The position numbers and the translations under genes are program-made. From positions 1 through 40,080 of the forward strand of contig CAJLTA010000020.1 in the NCBI GenBank assembly GCA_905209455.1: a DNA stretch of 40,080 nucleotides. The letters are read 5' to 3'. A model generated the notes under the pieces. The model was not told where the DNA came from. It saw nothing but the letters and a program-made list of their open reading frames with translations, and searched no databases. Numbering within the stretch: the first letter of the stretch is position 1; the number at the start of each line of letters is the position of its first letter. Shown here piece by piece: positions 38,272-40,080 of the stretch. Source of the DNA: an uncultured Collinsella sp. Lineage in GTDB: Bacteria > Actinomycetota > Coriobacteriia > Coriobacteriales > Coriobacteriaceae.

Positions 38272-39909
38272 ATGGCAAAGAACATTACGTTCAACACCGA
38301 TGCCCGCGCTAAGCTCGCCAAGGGCGTCAACACTCTGGCCGACGCCGTTACCGTCACCATGGGCCCCAAGGGTCGCTACGTTGCGCTGCAGCGCACGTTC
38401 GGTGCCCCGACCATCACCAACGACGGCGTTTCCGTCGCCAAGGAGATCGAGCTCGAGGACAACATCGAGAACATGGGCGCTCAGCTGGTGAAGGAGGTCG
38501 CCACCAAGACCAACGACACCGTGGGTGACGGCACCACCACCGCAACCCTGCTCGCTCAGGCCATCGTCAACGACGGCCTGCGCAACGTCGCCGCTGGCGC
38601 CAACCCGCTGGCCATTCGTCGCGGCATCGACAAGGCCGTTAACGCCGCCGTCGCCGAGATGAAGAAGCAGGCTAAGCCGGTCGAGACCAAGGAGCAGATC
38701 GCTTCCGTCGGTACCATCTCCGCCGGTGACCCCGAGGTCGGCGAGAAGATCGCCGAGGCTATGGAGGTCGTGGGCAAGGACGGCGTCATCACCGTCGAGG
38801 ATTCCCAGACGTTCGACATCACCATCGACACCGTCGAGGGCATGCAGTTCGACAAGGGCTATGTCTCCGCTTACTTCGTCACGGACAACGACCGCATGGA
38901 GGCCGTGATGAAGGATCCGTACATCCTCATCACCGACCAGAAGATTTCCAGCGTTCAGGACATCATGCCCGTTCTCGAGGCTGTCCAGCGCGCTGGCCGT
39001 GGCCTGCTCATCATCGCTGAGGACATCGACGGCGAGGCTCTGCCTACCCTGGTTCTCAACAAGATCCGTGGCGCCCTCAACGTCTGCGCCGTCAAGGCTC
39101 CGGGCTACGGCGATCGCCGCAAGCGCATCCTCGAGGACATCGCCGTCCTCACCGGCGGCCAGGCTGCCCTGGACGAGCTGGGCGTGAAGGTCGCTGACAT
39201 CACCGCCGATATGCTCGGTACCGCTAAGTCCGTCACCATCTCCAAGGACAACACCGTCGTCGTCGGCGGCGCTGGCTCCAAGGAGGCCATCGACGCTCGT
39301 ATCGCTCAGATCAAGGGTGAGATGGAGAACACCACCTCTGACTTCGACCGCGAGAAGCTCCAGGAGCGCCTGGCCAAGCTCTCCGGTGGCGTTGCCGTCA
39401 TCAAGGTCGGCGCTGCTACCGAGTCCGAGCTCAAGGAGATCAAGCACCGCGTCGAGGATGCCCTGCAGGCTACCCGCGCTGCTGTCGAGGAGGGCATCGT
39501 CGCCGGCGGTGGCGTCGCCTTCATGGACGCTGCGCCTGCGCTTGATGCTGTCGAGATCGACGACCCCGAGGAGAAGATCGGCGTCGACATCGTCAAGAAG
39601 GCTCTGACCGCTCCGGTCGCCACCATCGCCAAGAACGCTGGCTTTGAGGGCGCTGTCGTGGTCGACAAGGTTGCCGAGCTGCCCGCCGGCCAGGGTCTCA
39701 ACTCTGCCAACGGCGAGTGGGGCGACATGATTGAGATGGGCGTCCTCGACCCCGTCAAGGTCAGCCGCGTCACCCTGCAGAACGCTGCTTCCGTCGCCAG
39801 CCTGATTCTCATCACCGAGGCCACCGTCTCCGATGTGCCCAAGAACACTCAGCTTGAGGACGCTATCGCTGCTGCCACCGCTGGTCAGCAGGGCGGCGGT
39901 ATGTACTAA
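38272..39909 (+). CDS. groEL: Chaperonin GroEL
   Basis: A 545-residue 60-kDa chaperonin, the usual length, that folds proteins inside a double ring using ATP. Marks: VTMGPKGRYVALQ near the N-terminus, NDGVSVAKEIELED, the ATP motif GDGTTTATLLAQ, and VEEGIVAGGGVAFMDA. The protein ends in GGQQGGGMY, a variant of the Gly-Gly-Met tail. GGAGG lies 7-8 bases before the ATG. Codon choice is highly biased. The gene follows groES and is closed by a terminator. Large open frames on the opposite strand are codon-bias shadows. Confidence 0.98.
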   Translation: MAKNITFNTDARAKLAKGVNTLADAVTVTMGPKGRYVALQRTFGAPTITNDGVSVAKEIELEDNIENMGAQLVKEVATKTNDTVGDGTTTATLLAQAIVNDGLRNVAAGANPLAIRRGIDKAVNAAVAEMKKQAKPVETKEQIASVGTISAGDPEVGEKIAEAMEVVGKDGVITVEDSQTFDITIDTVEGMQFDKGYVSAYFVTDNDRMEAVMKDPYILITDQKISSVQDIMPVLEAVQRAGRGLLIIAEDIDGEALPTLVLNKIRGALNVCAVKAPGYGDRRKRILEDIAVLTGGQAALDELGVKVADITADMLGTAKSVTISKDNTVVVGGAGSKEAIDARIAQIKGEMENTTSDFDREKLQERLAKLSGGVAVIKVGAATESELKEIKHRVEDALQATRAAVEEGIVAGGGVAFMDAAPALDAVEIDDPEEKIGVDIVKKALTAPVATIAKNAGFEGAVVVDKVAELPAGQGLNSANGEWGDMIEMGVLDPVKVSRVTLQNAASVASLILITEATVSDVPKNTQLEDAIAAATAGQQGGGMY

Positions 39910-39984
39910 GGCCGACAAGGTCTAGAACTCCCACCGGGAATCCGGGGGCGGGACGGGGCTTCTCTCCGGAACGTCCTCGGACAT

Positions 39985-40029
39985 GCAAAGAGGCTCCGCA
40001 TCGCGCTTCGCGCTGCGGAGCCTCTTTGC
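39985..40029. terminator. Bidirectional terminator after groEL
   Basis: GCAAAGAGGCTCCGCA (39985-40000) pairs perfectly with TGCGGAGCCTCTTTGC (40014-40029), with an inner GCGC-TTC-GCGC. The A- and T-runs lie within the stem, which suits convergent genes. Confidence 0.8.
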
Positions 40030-40041
40030 GTCCTGACGCTC

Positions 40042-40080
40042 CTATTTGGCAAGGTGTTTTTTAGAATCCATTTTGCGCTC
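40042..40080 (-). CDS. Possible C-terminal end of a minus-strand gene (partial)
   Basis: From the window edge the minus strand reads ERKMDSKKHLAK and then a TAG stop (40042-40044), right behind the strong hairpin at 39985-40029. Twelve codons are too few to name it. The convergent layout and shared terminator make a real gene end plausible. Confidence 0.35.
   Translation of the reverse strand, partial: ERKMDSKKHLAK

Noticed and set aside
38263..39918. A 551-codon open frame antisense to groEL
   Set aside because: Shadow of the strongly biased groEL codons; the translation has no recognisable domain.

Overview
The window looks like chromosomal DNA of a high-GC Gram-positive anaerobe of the class Coriobacteriia, most likely Collinsella or a close relative (inference). 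Supporting signs are the GC-rich codon use that leaves very long antisense open frames, an AmaP-DUF2273-Asp23 envelope-stress operon, a giant two-headed acyl-CoA-dehydratase-activase protein, a coiled-coil surface protein with a LAQTG sorting motif, and many intergenic palindromes built on the core AAAGGGACAGG. No rRNA, tRNA, CRISPR array, prophage or complete insertion sequence is visible. Layout: 1-380 is a non-coding block with six alternating copies of an 18-20 bp repeat and two hairpins. 381-2162 (-) is a divergent DXS-like thiamine-diphosphate enzyme, divergently transcribed from an HD-domain protein and a CmpB-type membrane protein (2391-3950). 4149-5961 is the ammonium module amtB-PII, with a long imperfect palindrome between the genes and a PII lacking the modifiable Tyr51. 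6036-8060 is a TetR-MFS efflux pair with clear palindromic operators. 8176-9033 is a Cof-type HAD phosphatase whose promoter and ribosome site lie in a perfect 22-bp inverted repeat. 9034-9878 is mostly non-coding but holds an IR-bounded ~200-bp element and a 41-codon peptide gene that resembles a type I toxin. 9879-15382 is a TetR gene followed by the 1593-residue activase. 15468-15977 looks like the 3' remnant of an arylsulfotransferase gene. 16045-17184 (-) is a DUF389 membrane protein with an EF-hand-like loop. 17492-21013 is the LAQTG surface protein with a CAP-like domain between two coiled coils and a run of nine G near its 5' end. 21215-22918 (-) is an OPT transporter. 23111-25952 is a housekeeping run: coaX, dCMP deaminase, NifU-like scaffold and lgt. 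26088-28271 is a large GT-C-like membrane protein. 28437-29243 is YebC. 29410-30882 is amaP, DUF2273 and asp23. 31100-33550 holds a YitT-family protein and a zinc-ribbon membrane protein frameshifted by an exact 19-bp duplication. 33691-36960 is a divergent pair of amidohydrolases (M20 and YtcJ-like). 36961-37881 is 920 bases of structured non-coding DNA with a palindrome whose 40-bp arms match at 39 positions. 37882-39909 is groES-groEL. The window ends in a possible 3' tip of a minus-strand gene. How the parts work together: the ammonium transporter is paired with its PII regulator; each TetR gene sits directly upstream of the gene it probably controls; Lgt supplies lipoprotein maturation and the LAQTG protein would need a sortase encoded elsewhere; AmaP anchors Asp23 at the membrane. 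The most unusual material is intergenic: the toxin-like peptide with its sequestered ribosome site, the palindromes at amtB-PII, HAD and groES, the G9 tract, and the 19-bp frameshifting duplication.
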